A DNA stretch of 33,318 bases from Okeania sp. SIO3I5. GTDB lineage: Bacteria; Cyanobacteriota; Cyanobacteriia; Cyanobacteriales; Microcoleaceae. The DNA lies in NCBI RefSeq assembly GCF_010672085.1, contig NZ_JAAHHT010000050.1, positions 14,353 through 47,670 of the forward strand, in the 5' to 3' direction. Of this stretch, positions 1-9,115 are shown one piece after another. Under the pieces are notes generated by a model. That model ran no database searches and was not told where the DNA came from. It saw only the letters and a list, made by a program, of their open reading frames with translations. The position numbers were made by a program, and so were the translations under genes. Within the stretch, counting starts at the first letter, position 1, and each line of letters opens with the position of its first letter.

Positions 1-425
1 GATGCAGCTCTTGTGGGAGAAGTATAAGAAATTAGAACAGATTCACCAACATTAGCTATCGAACCAACTCCCCGTAGGAAAAAACTACCTAACCTCTCTT
101 CAAAACCAGGAGCAGCTGTATCAGGTCCTCCTCCTTTTGATGATGCAAAAGCTTGTACACGATCTGAAGAGCCAACCGCCTCCAACTTGGGGAAAAGTCC
201 GGCATCGGGTAAACCATCCTGGTTACGATCAATGCCAAAAGTTACACCCAAGGATGAAAACTGATTTGAAATTGGCATATTATCTACAGCTAGACTTCCA
301 TCAGGAAATTTGCCATCTACAGGTTCAAAGTTAATCAGAGCTGCTGCACTAACTGAATGATTGGGCCATACACACACAGAGGTTGCTACCGCAATACCCA
401 TCAATATTTGTTTGATTGTAGCCAT
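1..425 (-). CDS. PEP-CTERM sorting domain protein, copy A (3' end outside window)
   Basis: This is the first 141 codons of a secreted protein; the C-terminus lies before the window. As far as I can read it is base-for-base the same as the 5' part of the gene at 834-1613, displaced by 1188 bp. It begins with the same start codon and a signal peptide ending near SVSAAA. The sorting tail is not visible here, so the PEP-CTERM call rests on the identity to copy B. It is either a third tandem paralogue or an assembly duplication. Confidence 0.75.
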   Translation of the reverse strand, partial: MATIKQILMGIAVATSVCVWPNHSVSAAALINFEPVDGKFPDGSLAVDNMPISNQFSSLGVTFGIDRNQDGLPDAGLFPKLEAVGSSDRVQAFASSKGGGPDTAAPGFEERLGSFFLRGVGSIANVGESVLISYTSPTRAA

Positions 426-597
426 AATTATTTCGTCAAAAATACAAAGTTGACATAGAGGAGTGTTATTTTTTTTCCTCTGTTAATCTCTTTGTCTAAG
501 GTTTTGACTTTTATGCACCTAATAGAAAAAATTTCCGTAGTGGCTAGACACTTATGCAATGGTGCGCTGCAACGGATTACTGAATACCTTTGACAGC

Positions 598-705
598 TTA
601 CAGCAGTTTTCCTGCACGGCAGACCACAGTAGGGACGTTCCATGGAACGTCCCTACGGGGTTTTGGTTCTGACGATGTGGTTCATCGATCTGAAAAACGC
701 TGTAA
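598..705. repeat. MITE-like element, family 1
   Basis: The ends are inverted (left TTACAGCAGTTTTC, right GAAAAACGCTGTAA). The core at 629-656 is a perfect 28-bp palindrome with arms GTAGGGACGTTCCA and TGGAACGTCCCTAC. No open frame is inside, so it would have to be moved in trans. Related copies lie at 1786-1893, 3193-3297 and 24579-24780. The transposase family is unknown. Confidence 0.75.
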
Positions 706-776
706 ATTTTCGCTGTAAATACGCACCCTACTCTATCTGAAATTTCTTTACCAGAATAATATTTATTCTTCTCTCA

Positions 777-803
777 GTAGGGGCAAATAGCCGTTTGCCC
801 CCC
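777..803. terminator. Palindromic hairpin downstream of PEP-CTERM copy B
   Basis: An imperfect palindrome of the GTAGGGGCAAA / TTTGCCCCC type starts about 30 bp past the copy B stop codon and is repeated at about 1965-1991 after copy C. It could end transcription of the minus-strand gene, but there is no clear T-tract. It resembles the core of the repeat at 3465-3492, so it may simply be a dispersed palindrome. Confidence 0.35.
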
Positions 804-833
804 AACTAAATTATTGATACTGAGGGTTTGAAA

Positions 834-1613
834 TTATTTGCCTTTCCTGAAACGATAAGCAACAGCACCAAATATTAATAAACCTATTGCAGAAGTTGGT
901 TCGGGAACTGGAGTAGGTTCAGGTTCAGAACCTTCTACTGCCAGTGGAGAAAAGTTATCAAATGCAAGTCCAACACTATTTGTATTTCCTGTATAGACCA
1001 GGCGAACAGCATGAATATCTTTTTGTGGGCGATCAAAAGACCAAAACCAAGGAGAACTATCTAAGGCAAGATCAGTAACAACAGGGCTGACAATAGAATC
1101 AATCACGGATAAATCAGATCCCAGTGCTTGAACCTCCCATTGTTCAAATGTTCCTCCTCCGCGAGGATCAATATCCCAAATTTCAGCTGATGCAGCTCTT
1201 GTGGGAGAAGTATAAGAAATTAGAACAGATTCACCAACATTAGCTATCGAACCAACTCCCCGTAGGAAAAAACTACCTAACCTCTCTTCAAAACCAGGAG
1301 CAGCTGTATCAGGTCCTCCTCCTTTTGATGATGCAAAAGCTTGTACACGATCTGAAGAGCCAACCGCCTCCAACTTGGGGAAAAGTCCGGCATCGGGTAA
1401 ACCATCCTGGTTACGATCAATGCCAAAAGTTACACCCAAGGATGAAAACTGATTTGAAATTGGCATATTATCTACAGCTAGACTTCCATCAGGAAATTTG
1501 CCATCTACAGGTTCAAAGTTAATCAGAGCTGCTGCACTAACTGAATGATTGGGCCATACACACACAGAGGTTGCTACCGCAATACCCATCAATATTTGTT
1601 TGATTGTAGCCAT
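834..1613 (-). CDS. PEP-CTERM sorting domain protein, copy B
   Basis: This is a 259-residue exported protein of unknown function. Residues 1 to about 28 form a signal peptide ending SVSA-A. The middle looks like an all-beta domain (EIWDID, EQWEVQALGSD, SPWFWSFDRPQKD, GLAFDNFS). The end carries VPEP at about 236-239, a hydrophobic segment and the basic tail YRFRKGK, the PEP-CTERM signal recognised by an exosortase. Such proteins are usually anchored to the envelope or released into the extracellular matrix. It sits in a tandem array with copies A and C. No exosortase gene is in the window. Confidence 0.9.
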   Translation of the reverse strand: MATIKQILMGIAVATSVCVWPNHSVSAAALINFEPVDGKFPDGSLAVDNMPISNQFSSLGVTFGIDRNQDGLPDAGLFPKLEAVGSSDRVQAFASSKGGGPDTAAPGFEERLGSFFLRGVGSIANVGESVLISYTSPTRAASAEIWDIDPRGGGTFEQWEVQALGSDLSVIDSIVSPVVTDLALDSSPWFWSFDRPQKDIHAVRLVYTGNTNSVGLAFDNFSPLAVEGSEPEPTPVPEPTSAIGLLIFGAVAYRFRKGK

Positions 1614-2021
1614 AATTATTTCGTCAAAAATACAAAGTTGACATAGAGGAGTGTTATTTTTTTTCCTCTGTTAATCTCTTTGTCTAAGGTTTTGACTTTT
1701 ATGCACCTAATAGAAAAAATTTCCGTAGTGGCTAGACACTTATGCAATGGTGCGCTGCAACGGATTACTGAATACCTTTGACAGCTTACAGCAGTTTTCC
1801 TGCACGGCAGACCACAGTAGGGACGTTCCATGGAACGTCCCTACGGGGTTTTGGTTCTGACGATGTGGTTCATCGATCTGAAAAACGCTGTAAATTTTCG
1901 CTGTAAATACGCACCCTACTCTATCTGAAATTTCTTTACCAGAATAATATTTATTCTTCTCTCAGTAGGGGCAAATAGCCGTTTGCCCCCCAACTAAATT
2001 ATTGATACTGAGGGTTTGAAA
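1614..2021. other. Spacer between PEP-CTERM copies B and C
   Basis: This is the second copy of the 426-833 spacer. It holds the copy B upstream region, a second family 1 element and the GC-rich palindrome after copy C. No gene is supported. Confidence 0.7.
1786..1893. repeat. MITE-like element, family 1 (copy within tandem repeat)
   Basis: It is identical to the element at 598-705, with its 28-bp palindrome core at 1817-1844. It was copied as part of the 1188-bp tandem duplication and not by a separate insertion. Confidence 0.75.
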
Positions 2022-2810
2022 TTATTTGCCTTTCCTGAAACGATAAGCAACAGCACCAAATATTAATAAACCTATTGCAGAAGTTGGTTCGGGAACTGGA
2101 GTAGGTTCAGGTTCGGAACCTTCTACTGCCAGTGCAGAAAAATTGTCAAATGCAAGTCCAACAAGACCATTTGTATTTCCCGTGTAGACTAGACGAATGG
2201 CATGAATATCTTTTTGTGGGCGATCAAAAGACCAAAACCAAGGAGAAGCTTCTAAGGGAGCAGTTTCTAAAGGAAAAGTACCAGCAGGACTGACAATAGA
2301 ATCAATCACTGATAAATCAGAACCCAGTGCTTGAACTTCCCATTGTTCAAATCTTCCTCCTGGACGACCATCAATATCCCAAATTTCACCCGATGCAGCT
2401 TTTGTTGGAGAATTGTAAGAAATTAGAAGAGATATATCATTCGCTTCTTTGCTAAATCCTTGTAGGAAAAAACTACCTAACCTCTCTTCAAAACCAGGAG
2501 CAGCTGTATCATTTCCTCCTCCTTTTGTTGATTGAAAACCTGCTACAGAATCTGGGCCAACCGCCTCCAATAGGGGAAAAAGTCCGGCATCGGGTAAACC
2601 ATCCAGGTTACGATCGATGCCAAAAGTTACACCCAAGGATGAAAACTGATCTGTAATTGGCATATTATCTACAGCTAGACTTCCATCAGGAAATTTACCA
2701 TCCACAGGTTCAAAGTTAATCAGAGATGCTGCACTAACTGAATGATTGGGCAATACAGACACAGAGGTTGCTACCGTAATACCCATCAATATTTGTTTGA
2801 TTGTAGCCAT
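2022..2810 (-). CDS. PEP-CTERM sorting domain protein, copy C
   Basis: This 262-residue paralogue of copy B has the same signal peptide (MATIKQILMG...SVSAAS), the same beta-rich middle and the same C-terminal VPEP, hydrophobic and RFRKGK signal. It differs by substitutions and small indels in the middle (for example DSVAGFQSTKGG against DRVQAFASSKGG, and an extra PLETAP stretch). The last 93 bp match copy B exactly, which suggests gene conversion or a recent recombination joint. The upstream region to about 2945 is also a diverged copy of the copy B upstream region. Function is unknown beyond export. Confidence 0.9.
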   Translation of the reverse strand: MATIKQILMGITVATSVSVLPNHSVSAASLINFEPVDGKFPDGSLAVDNMPITDQFSSLGVTFGIDRNLDGLPDAGLFPLLEAVGPDSVAGFQSTKGGGNDTAAPGFEERLGSFFLQGFSKEANDISLLISYNSPTKAASGEIWDIDGRPGGRFEQWEVQALGSDLSVIDSIVSPAGTFPLETAPLEASPWFWSFDRPQKDIHAIRLVYTGNTNGLVGLAFDNFSALAVEGSEPEPTPVPEPTSAIGLLIFGAVAYRFRKGK

Positions 2811-2838
2811 AATTACTCAGTCAAAAATGCAAAGTTTA

Positions 2839-2869
2839 CATAGAGGGATTTTATTTTTTTCCTCTATGT
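2839..2869 (-). promoter_or_regulatory. Inverted repeat upstream of PEP-CTERM copy C
   Basis: ACATAGAGG at 2839-2847 and CCTCTATGT at 2861-2869 form a perfect 9-bp stem with a T-rich loop, about 29 bp before the start codon. A shortened version precedes copies A and B. It could be a leader hairpin or an operator; which one is not shown. Confidence 0.35.
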
Positions 2870-3102
2870 TTTCTTATTATCTAAGATTTTGACTTCTATA
2901 CACCTAACATAGAAAAAATTTCCGTAGTTGCTAGGTACTTATACTGCTACTACCAATGTCCAATACCAAATATCTGCTTTATTCAGTTACAAGCTTTTTG
3001 GCGATCGCCTATTACCTGCTTCAGCTTCAGTATTGCTATAACCAACCCAACAAGCAGGGGAAAAACAGTGGGAGCATCTTGCTCCCATAAATCCCATAAA
3101 TC

Positions 3103-3163
3103 CCATCAAGCGGCACTGCTCCCATCAAGCGGTATTGCTCCCATCAAGCGGTATTGCTCCCAT
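3103..3163. repeat. 19-bp short tandem repeat, three copies
   Basis: The unit GCGGTATTGCTCCCATCAA and close variants are repeated three times with a 19-bp period, after related CCCATAAAT units. It is open in one frame, but the composition is that of a simple repeat. Confidence 0.7.
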
Positions 3164-3192
3164 AAAGTGACATTGTTCATCCCCATCTACCA

Positions 3193-3297
3193 TACAGCAG
3201 TGTTCATTTCGGTAGACCACAGTAGGGACGTTCCATGGAACGTCCCTACGGGGTTTTGGTTGTGACGATGTGGTTTATCAATCTGAAAAGTGCTGTA
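3193..3297. repeat. MITE-like element, family 1
   Basis: It starts TACAGCAGTGTTCATTTC, carries the 28-bp palindrome at 3222-3249 and ends GAAAAGTGCTGTA. It is a diverged sister of 598-705, outside the tandem duplication. Confidence 0.7.
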
Positions 3298-3326
3298 AAG
3301 CGAGCTGGAACCCGCTTTACTATTTC

Positions 3327-3428
3327 AGGACTAAGGCCATGCAAACCCAGAAACCGGGGTTTTTCGTCAATATTTATTGTTAAAAACAACGATTTATCCT
3401 AACAACCCGGTTTCTTTGCGTAAGTCCT
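3327..3428. repeat. MITE-like element, family 2
   Basis: The left end is a decayed AGGACTTACGCA and the right end is TGCGTAAGTCCT. Inside is an imperfect inverted pair, GAAACCGGGGTTTTT and AACCCGGTTTC. It has no coding capacity. Confidence 0.65.
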
Positions 3429-3437
3429 GTATTTACC

Positions 3438-3627
3438 AGGACTTACGCAGAACCACTATATATGGTAGGGGCGAACGGCCGTTCGCCCCTACAGATAGTT
3501 AGGATAATTTAGTAGTTTTTGTAACAAGACTTAGGCAATCCCTACCAAGAAACCGGGTTTATTGCCCCGATATTTGTTGTTCAAACTACGAAATATCGTT
3601 CATAAACCCGGTTTCTGCGTAAGTCCT
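3438..3627. repeat. MITE-like element(s), family 2, probably composite
   Basis: It begins AGGACTTACGCAG and ends TGCGTAAGTCCT. It contains a perfect 28-bp palindrome at 3465-3492 (arms GTAGGGGCGAACGG and CCGTTCGCCCCTAC). A second, decayed left end near 3527 is followed by an AAACCGGGTTT / AAACCCGGTTT inverted pair. It reads as two elements side by side or one inside another. The flanks show no clear target duplication. Confidence 0.6.
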
Positions 3628-3647
3628 GTGTCAAAAACTATTAACCT

Positions 3648-4937
3648 CTAGTTACCAAACCGAGCTTTCTTATTTTGCACAGCAGCAATTTCTTGAGTCA
3701 AGATATCTAATGCTTTTGCGTATTGAGGATCGTCAATAGTACCTATTTGGTCGCGATTTTTCCGCAAAGTCTCTTTTTCTACATCTGTCAGAGACACTTC
3801 CACATCTGGTTTAATTCCCTCATGGTTAATATCGCGACCACTTGGAGTAAAGTATTTAGCGATCGTCACCGCCAACCCTGCACCTTGCCCAACACCGCGC
3901 ACTGATTGCACTAACCCCTTACCAAATGTCTTAGTACCTACTAATGTCGCTCGGTTGTTATCTTGCAGCGCACCAGAAAGAATTTCACTAGCACTCGCAG
4001 AACCTCCATCTACCATAATCACCAAAGGTTTATCTGTCAAAGACCTATTATTAGCTTTCTGGCGATCCGTTACACCACTGCGGTTAACAGTAGAAACAAT
4101 ATCTCCGCGATCGAGCCACATCCTAGCAATTTCTATACTAGCATATAGCAATCCACCAGGATTAGAACGTAAATCTAGAATATAACCTGATACATTCTGA
4201 CTTTCCAAATCATCTATTGCCTCTCGCATTTCACCAGCAGCATTGGCACTAAATTGGTTTAAGCGGATATAACCGACTTTGCCTAAAGAACTATCTTGCT
4301 GAGAATACTTAACAGGATGAATTTCAATTTTTGCCCGAACAATGGGAAACTCTATTTCCTGATTTTCTCGTTGAATAGTTAAAGTTACTTGACTACCAAT
4401 TGGACCGCGAATCAGACTTACTGCCTGATTAATATCCATTCCTTCAGTGCTTTGACCGTTAATTTTGGTAATAATATCTTTAGCTTGAATACCTGCTTCA
4501 AAAGCTGGAGTATCTTCTATGGGTGAAATAACTACCAATTTTTTTGTATCTTGGTCTTGAGTTAGCTGAATACCTACACCTGTTAGTTCCCCAGAAGTAT
4601 CTATTTGCATATTTCTAAATTCTTTGGGGTCCATGAAGCGAGTGTAAGGATCACCTAACTTTTCTAGCATTTCCCGAATCGCATCATAAGCTTGTTCGTC
4701 ACTGGTATAAGTTTGATCAAGATACTCAGTGCGAGTTGCTTTCCAGTCTACCTGATTGAAAGTACCATCTACATAAGTTTTATCGATAATCTGCCAAACT
4801 TGGTCGATTAATTCTTTAGGGTTATTATTATTTAATGATGCTTGAGAAGAAAGATGAATACCAGCACCAATCACAGTGACACCTGTTAGCATTAATGCTG
4901 TTGCACCAAGGATAAGACCACGTTTTGCTATAATCAT
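3648..4937 (-). CDS. Carboxyl-terminal processing protease (S41 family)
   Basis: This 429-residue periplasmic or thylakoid-lumen serine protease belongs to the family that trims the C-termini of proteins; CtpA removes the C-terminal extension of the photosystem II D1 precursor. Residues about 7-28 form an uncleaved anchor or signal segment. A PDZ domain spans about 105-190 (GVGIQL, AGIQAKDIITKINGQ). The protease core follows, with Ser315 in GGSASASEI and Lys340 in TFGKGL as the catalytic pair, 25 residues apart as in the family. Cyanobacteria have CtpA, CtpB and CtpC, and I cannot tell which this is. No Shine-Dalgarno sequence is seen before the start. Confidence 0.93.
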   Translation of the reverse strand: MIIAKRGLILGATALMLTGVTVIGAGIHLSSQASLNNNNPKELIDQVWQIIDKTYVDGTFNQVDWKATRTEYLDQTYTSDEQAYDAIREMLEKLGDPYTRFMDPKEFRNMQIDTSGELTGVGIQLTQDQDTKKLVVISPIEDTPAFEAGIQAKDIITKINGQSTEGMDINQAVSLIRGPIGSQVTLTIQRENQEIEFPIVRAKIEIHPVKYSQQDSSLGKVGYIRLNQFSANAAGEMREAIDDLESQNVSGYILDLRSNPGGLLYASIEIARMWLDRGDIVSTVNRSGVTDRQKANNRSLTDKPLVIMVDGGSASASEILSGALQDNNRATLVGTKTFGKGLVQSVRGVGQGAGLAVTIAKYFTPSGRDINHEGIKPDVEVSLTDVEKETLRKNRDQIGTIDDPQYAKALDILTQEIAAVQNKKARFGN

Positions 4938-6050
4938 TTTGTTTGTTGAATGAATTTAACTAACTATTAGCTTTTAGCAGCTCTGGGTTGAAATTTCCGT
5001 CTAATAAACCGGAAAGTTTAGGATGGGTTAAATCCCCTTCTAAACGTTTACTACTGACTGCTATTGCTGATTGCCTATTTAAATTTTCTGGTGGGAAGTC
5101 CCGCGCTGTAATTTTCAATTCAGTATTGGGATGAAAGCCAGAATATGATGTATTATTATCAATACAGGGGGAGGACATCACCTCTGTATCAACAGCAACC
5201 AAATTTTTTAGGCTGAAGAATCCCGTGTTGTCCTGTAAGTGCAACGTCGGGGGTATGTCAAAGAATAATTACTACATCAATAGCTATATCCAATTTAGCA
5301 CATATAACTATTGCCCAGAGTCACCCTGTTCGGTAAGTTTCCAGTCAAATTTCTGTTCTAATAATCTATTGATAAATATTATGATAAATATTAAGGGATA
5401 GAAATTTGACAATTTACCTTTTTACTCTCCATTTAGTTGTTCTCAACTTTATTTTTAGGCATCTAAAATTATGATTTGTTTGTAAAGTTATTGAATATTT
5501 TTTTAACTATCTATACTGTCTATACTGTACTATTTATATTTAGAGACTGTCGATCAGACTAAAGATTAAGAGAGCCAGAATTTTTAATTTCTCTAGGTTA
5601 GGAAAGACTTTTTCCAACTAACAATAAACAACAGGATATATTCCCGCCTTTTCATGTTGTACAGTAAAATTAATCCTACAGGAAGATTTAACTTTACATT
5701 TAACAAACAGTTTTTTCGATCCACCTTAATTATTAATAATCAAAATAGTATCTGAGTCACTAGAACTATCAATTACAAGCTTTTGTTAAACTCAATCAAA
5801 CTAATAAATTGTCATATTATCTGTATCCAAATTAACTAATTTAGATTCCAGATAATTGATAAAATTGAATGTTTAGCTTAAATTTGTTAGATAATTAATT
5901 TATTGCTCTGCTGATTAAATATCAAAGCATTTACCGATAAAGGTTTTAGCCATTTTAAGTCGTGAAAAAGTACCAGTTTTTAGGTTAAAAAAGCTAAAAA
6001 ATTCAGGACTTTGGGGTAACTATGGCAAAAAAATCAAGGAAAAATTATTT

Positions 6051-6116
6051 CTCCCACACTTCCCACACTTCCCACACTTCCCACACTTCCCACACTTCCC
6101 ACCCTCCCCACACTTT
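6051..6116. repeat. 10-bp tandem repeat (CACACTTCCC)n
   Basis: About six head-to-tail copies of CACACTTCCC occur, the last ones degenerate. It is strongly strand-asymmetric (C+A rich on plus) and likely to vary in copy number. Confidence 0.85.
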
Positions 6117-6143
6117 GCTTTTTTCAGCAAGCCCTAATTAATC

Positions 6144-6170
6144 TGGGAGTGCAATATAAATACACTCCCA
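6144..6170 (-). terminator. Hairpin downstream of ispG
   Basis: TGGGAGTG at 6144-6151 pairs with CACTCCCA at 6163-6170, 23 bp beyond the ispG stop codon. The position fits a terminator, but the minus strand lacks a clean run of T after the stem, so the call is tentative. Confidence 0.5.
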
Positions 6171-6192
6171 AAACTAACAGCTCAATTATAAA

Positions 6193-7413
6193 CTACGGTT
6201 CGACCCAACGCCCATCAGCTTTAATTAAATTAATTAATTCTTCCACTCCTTGGGATTCGTGGACTTTCTTAATTTCTTCCCGCCCACGATATAAGGAGAT
6301 ATAACCAGCTTGCTTACCTACATAACCATAATCCGCATCTGCCATTTCTCCTGGACCATTAACAATACAACCCATAACGGCAATATCCAATCCTGTTAGG
6401 TGTTTTGTTGCTTCCCGCACTTCATGCAAAACATCCTCAAGATTAAATAAAGTGCGACCACAGGAGGGACAAGCTACATATTCTACCATTGTTTTCCGCA
6501 GACCCAAGGCTTGGAGAATACTGTAACAAACTGGAATCTCTTTTTCGGGTGCTTCAGTTAAAGACACACGAATAGTATCCCCTATTCCTTCTGCTAAAAG
6601 TGTGCCAATACCAGCAGTAGACTTAATTCGACCATACTCTCCATCCCCCGCTTCTGTCACACCCAAGTGTAGGGGGTAGGCCATACCTAGTTCATCCATC
6701 CGCTTAACCATCAACCGATAAGCAGCTAACATTACTGGCACCCGTGAAGCTTTGAGAGAAATTACCAGATTATAGTAGTCTAGAGATTCACAAATTTTGA
6801 TAAATTCTAGAGCAGACTCTACCATACCTTCTGGAGTGTCCCCATAAGTAAACAGCATTCTTTCCGCCAGGGAACCATGATTAACTCCAATGCGCATAGC
6901 TTTGTCTTGGTCTCTGAGAGAGATTACCAAAGGTTCTAGAGTTTGGCGAATTTTATCACCTATTTCTTCAAATTCTACTTGGGTATATTCGTTTCTGCCA
7001 GTTTGTGGCTTTTCAAATACATATAAACCAGGATTAATTCGCACTTTATCAACGTGCTTGGCTACTTCCAGGGCGATTTTCATGCCATTATGGTGAACGT
7101 CGGCAACCAGTGGTACAGGTTTGTAGGTTTCTGCTAATTTCTGTTTGATTTCTGCTAAAGATTTGGCATGGGCCATACTAGGAACAGTAACACGGACAAT
7201 TTCACAACCTATTTCATGTAAACGCTGAATGGCCGCTACGGAACCGTCCACGTCAAGGGTATCTTCGTTGATCATTGACTGGACTACGACTGGATGGCCA
7301 CCACCAATGGTTATATCACCTACTTTGACGGGGCGAGTTTTTCGCCGATGGATAGTTGTATCAAAGGCAGGTTGATTTATAGGGTTTTCGGTTGGGTTTA
7401 ACAGGGTTTGCAT
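6193..7413 (-). CDS. ispG: 4-hydroxy-3-methylbut-2-enyl diphosphate synthase (ferredoxin/flavodoxin)
   Basis: IspG (GcpE) carries out the penultimate step of the MEP isoprenoid pathway. It reduces 2-C-methyl-D-erythritol 2,4-cyclodiphosphate to HMBPP with electrons from ferredoxin or flavodoxin, feeding carotenoid, phytol and quinone synthesis. The 406 residues have the usual length of the bacterial form. An N-terminal TIM barrel (about 25-290; [21 protein letters not shown]) is followed by the iron-sulfur domain. Its ligands are Cys315 and Cys318 in ACPSCGRT, Cys349 in [10 protein letters not shown], and Glu356. It stands alone between long spacers. No Shine-Dalgarno sequence is evident. Confidence 0.97.
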   Translation of the reverse strand: MQTLLNPTENPINQPAFDTTIHRRKTRPVKVGDITIGGGHPVVVQSMINEDTLDVDGSVAAIQRLHEIGCEIVRVTVPSMAHAKSLAEIKQKLAETYKPVPLVADVHHNGMKIALEVAKHVDKVRINPGLYVFEKPQTGRNEYTQVEFEEIGDKIRQTLEPLVISLRDQDKAMRIGVNHGSLAERMLFTYGDTPEGMVESALEFIKICESLDYYNLVISLKASRVPVMLAAYRLMVKRMDELGMAYPLHLGVTEAGDGEYGRIKSTAGIGTLLAEGIGDTIRVSLTEAPEKEIPVCYSILQALGLRKTMVEYVACPSCGRTLFNLEDVLHEVREATKHLTGLDIAVMGCIVNGPGEMADADYGYVGKQAGYISLYRGREEIKKVHESQGVEELINLIKADGRWVEP

Positions 7414-7817
7414 AATATATCGTTTTATTTCTGTAGCGAAAGGCTCAGTAGTTTATTGTTTTCTGTATTTCAGCTTGCCATATAATTGTCACGTATAGCG
7501 TTTTTATTTGAGATGCGGAAACCGAGTCCTCTGAAAAAGGGAATAGGCAATAGTTCATTAATGGATAATGGATAATGGATAATTGATAATGATAATTACC
7601 TCTCTCTAAAAGGGAGAGGATTGGCGCTCAAGGAATCGAATTATACCGCTTTAAAAAAGAATGCTACAAAAAGGTACATCTTGATCGGATATGCTTAAAA
7701 GTAGCTGCTCCAATTTATAACAGACAGCTATATAATTTTTCCCCCTTTTTTTTCAATATTTCCCCCTTCTCTCGTAGATAACTAAAGCCTTCTTCTTTTT
7801 TATGACCAAAAAATAAG

Positions 7818-7993
7818 ATTACAGCAATGCATGAGGATGGTGAGGTATACTTAAAGGTTAATCTATATCCTTGCAGTTCAGCCTTCAAGACTGTAACAAC
7901 CTGGAAGGTTGAACTGCCAAAATTACTAATAGGTTTCCAGCTTTTAACAAAAAAAATTTTGTACCTCACGCGCGGGCGTGAAACTGCTGTAAT
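7818..7993. repeat. MITE-like element, family 3
   Basis: The left end is ATTACAGCAATGCATGAGG with GTGAGGTA behind it. The right end is GTACCTCAC with AACTGCTGTAAT behind it. The interior has an inverted pair around GCAGTTCA / TGAACTGC. An inverted relative lies at 23469-23812 and a third at 21935-22076. Confidence 0.7.
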
Positions 7994-8163
7994 AGTCTCC
8001 TTTTTCAAGGGGATGAAAAAATATTCGCCATAAGTATTTCAATCCTCCTAATTCAGCCAGAGGTACTGATTGATAACTGATAACTGAAATGCTACTCCTG
8101 TTGCATGCAACGTCCCTACCTTATGTAAAAAATGTAAAAAACATTAGACTTCTGGCACAAGTC

Positions 8164-8510
8164 AGGGAATAGGGAATAGCGGTGCAACCCCGCGACGACG
8201 ACAGCTCGCTTGCGGAACGCGCACTCCTGTGAGGGAATAGGGAATAGCGGTGCGACCCCGCGACGACGTTTTGCTGACGCTTTCGCTCCGCTTTTCATGT
8301 CGGCTCTTAGCCGAAACGCTGCGCGACATGTTTGCGGAGCATTCCCTATAAGAAAAAGCAAAGCTCCTCTGCAAGAGGCAAGTCGCTTGCGGTCGTTAAC
8401 GCAGTTTCCAGAAGGGTGGGATGGCGAGGAAACCCGAAGAATGCAGAGCCGCTCCGCTAACGCCATATCCAATCGACCAAGAGAGGGAAGGCGCACTCCT
8501 GTGAGGGAAT
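8164..8510. repeat. GC-rich repeat block
   Basis: A 37-bp direct repeat starting AGGGAATAGGGAATAGCGG occurs at 8164-8200 and 8232-8268 with one mismatch. A 20-bp repeat, GCGCACTCCTGTGAGGGAAT, occurs at 8219-8238 and 8491-8510. The 8266-8345 part is found inverted and diverged at 24666-24741. GC content is well above the surroundings. It looks like a dispersed repeat cluster and not a gene. Confidence 0.7.
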
Positions 8511-9115
8511 GAAATTGTTGATTTGAGATCTTGAATTGATTTCATTTTTTATTTTTGGAGATGTCTATTTATCAAACAGGACTGAGTCGCGCAACCCCGC
8601 CAAGATAGGCTTTCAGACTTACTAGCTTCTGCCTTAAAAACAGTAAAATTGATTATAGGACTGAAGGAAAAAAAATACTTGATATTCTGGAATTAATAAA
8701 CTCCCTAAATAGAAGGAAAAAAATACTTAATATTTGGGATTAATAAGCTTCCTCAATACTAGACTATATGCTTCTAATTTGATTTCCTAAAATATCTTGG
8801 TTGTGTTTTTTTTTCGCAAAAAGACTTCTCCAGAAAAGAGGAAACAGGGAATAGGCAATAGGGAACAGAGGGGAGTAATTGATAATTAATGGATAATAAT
8901 TGATTCTATTTTTGATTTTCGGAAGTGTTTTGTATACGATAGACTAAAATAGTTTGATTTTGTAGCTAAACTGAACTAATATTGTTAGATATCCTTGAGT
9001 AGCTAAAAAAAATTATAGTTAAGCATAAATGCTCTCTCCAAAGATCAATTTCCTACAAATATTTTCATAATTGTTATTAAGCAAAAAATATCAAAATAAT
9101 TAGAAGAGGATCAAT

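Larger units (their letters stand above)
426..833. other. Spacer between PEP-CTERM copies A and B
   Basis: No credible gene is present. The spacer holds the copy A upstream region (426-560), a MITE-like inverted repeat (598-705) and a GC-rich palindrome just after the copy B stop codon (about 777-803). The same spacer recurs at 1614-2021. Confidence 0.7.
1189..2114. repeat. Tandem direct repeat, period 1188 bp (second copy of 1-926)
   Basis: Positions 1-926 and 1189-2114 appear identical. The repeat covers the 5' part of a PEP-CTERM gene, its upstream spacer including a MITE, and the last 93 bp of the next gene. The first mismatch I find is 927 (a) against 2115 (g). It may extend to the left of the window. 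Confidence 0.85.
2811..3647. other. Repeat-rich spacer between PEP-CTERM array and ctp
   Basis: The spacer contains the copy C upstream region, a 19-bp tandem repeat (about 3103-3163), a family 1 element (3193-3297) and two family 2 elements (3327-3428 and 3438-3627). I see no gene. Confidence 0.65.
4938..6192. other. AT-rich spacer between ctp and ispG
   Basis: About 1.25 kb holds no gene I can support. A 94-codon open frame at 4960-5244 on the minus strand, just upstream of ctp, has no recognisable domain. The rest is AT-rich and ends with a 10-bp tandem repeat and a hairpin beyond ispG. The ctp promoter must lie here, but I cannot pick it out. Confidence 0.5.
7414..9115. other. 1.7-kb repeat island upstream of the diguanylate cyclase gene
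   Basis: No gene is supported. The region holds a half terminal repeat near 7495, short ATGGATA repeats near 7560-7590, a family 3 element (7818-7993), a half family 1 core near 8104-8119, a GC-rich block with direct repeats (8164-8510) and AT-rich promoter-proximal sequence. Open frames over 8116-8512 on both strands come from the GC-rich repeats. Confidence 0.6.

Noticed and set aside
428-643. 71-codon minus-strand frame upstream of PEP-CTERM copy A, repeated at 1616-1831
   Set aside because: It begins inside the MITE palindrome and covers the leader of the PEP-CTERM gene. The identical second copy only reflects the tandem DNA repeat, and there is no domain or ribosome-binding site.
3085-3165. 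Possible CRISPR-like array at the 19-bp repeats
   Set aside because: The repeats are directly adjacent with no unique spacers, and no cas genes are present. The 47-bp repeats at 23546-23686 were rejected for the same reason.
3068-3265. 65-codon plus-strand frame
   Set aside because: It is made of the 19-bp tandem repeat and the family 1 palindrome.
4960-5244. 94-codon minus-strand frame just upstream of ctp
   Set aside because: No recognisable domain, no Shine-Dalgarno sequence and low-complexity composition. Its nearness to ctp (22 bp) is the only argument for it.
8116-8512. Overlapping open frames on both strands (up to 126 codons)
   Set aside because: They exist because the GC-rich repeat block lacks stop codons. 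The products are repeat-like and arginine-rich, and the DNA recurs in a MITE at 24666-24741.
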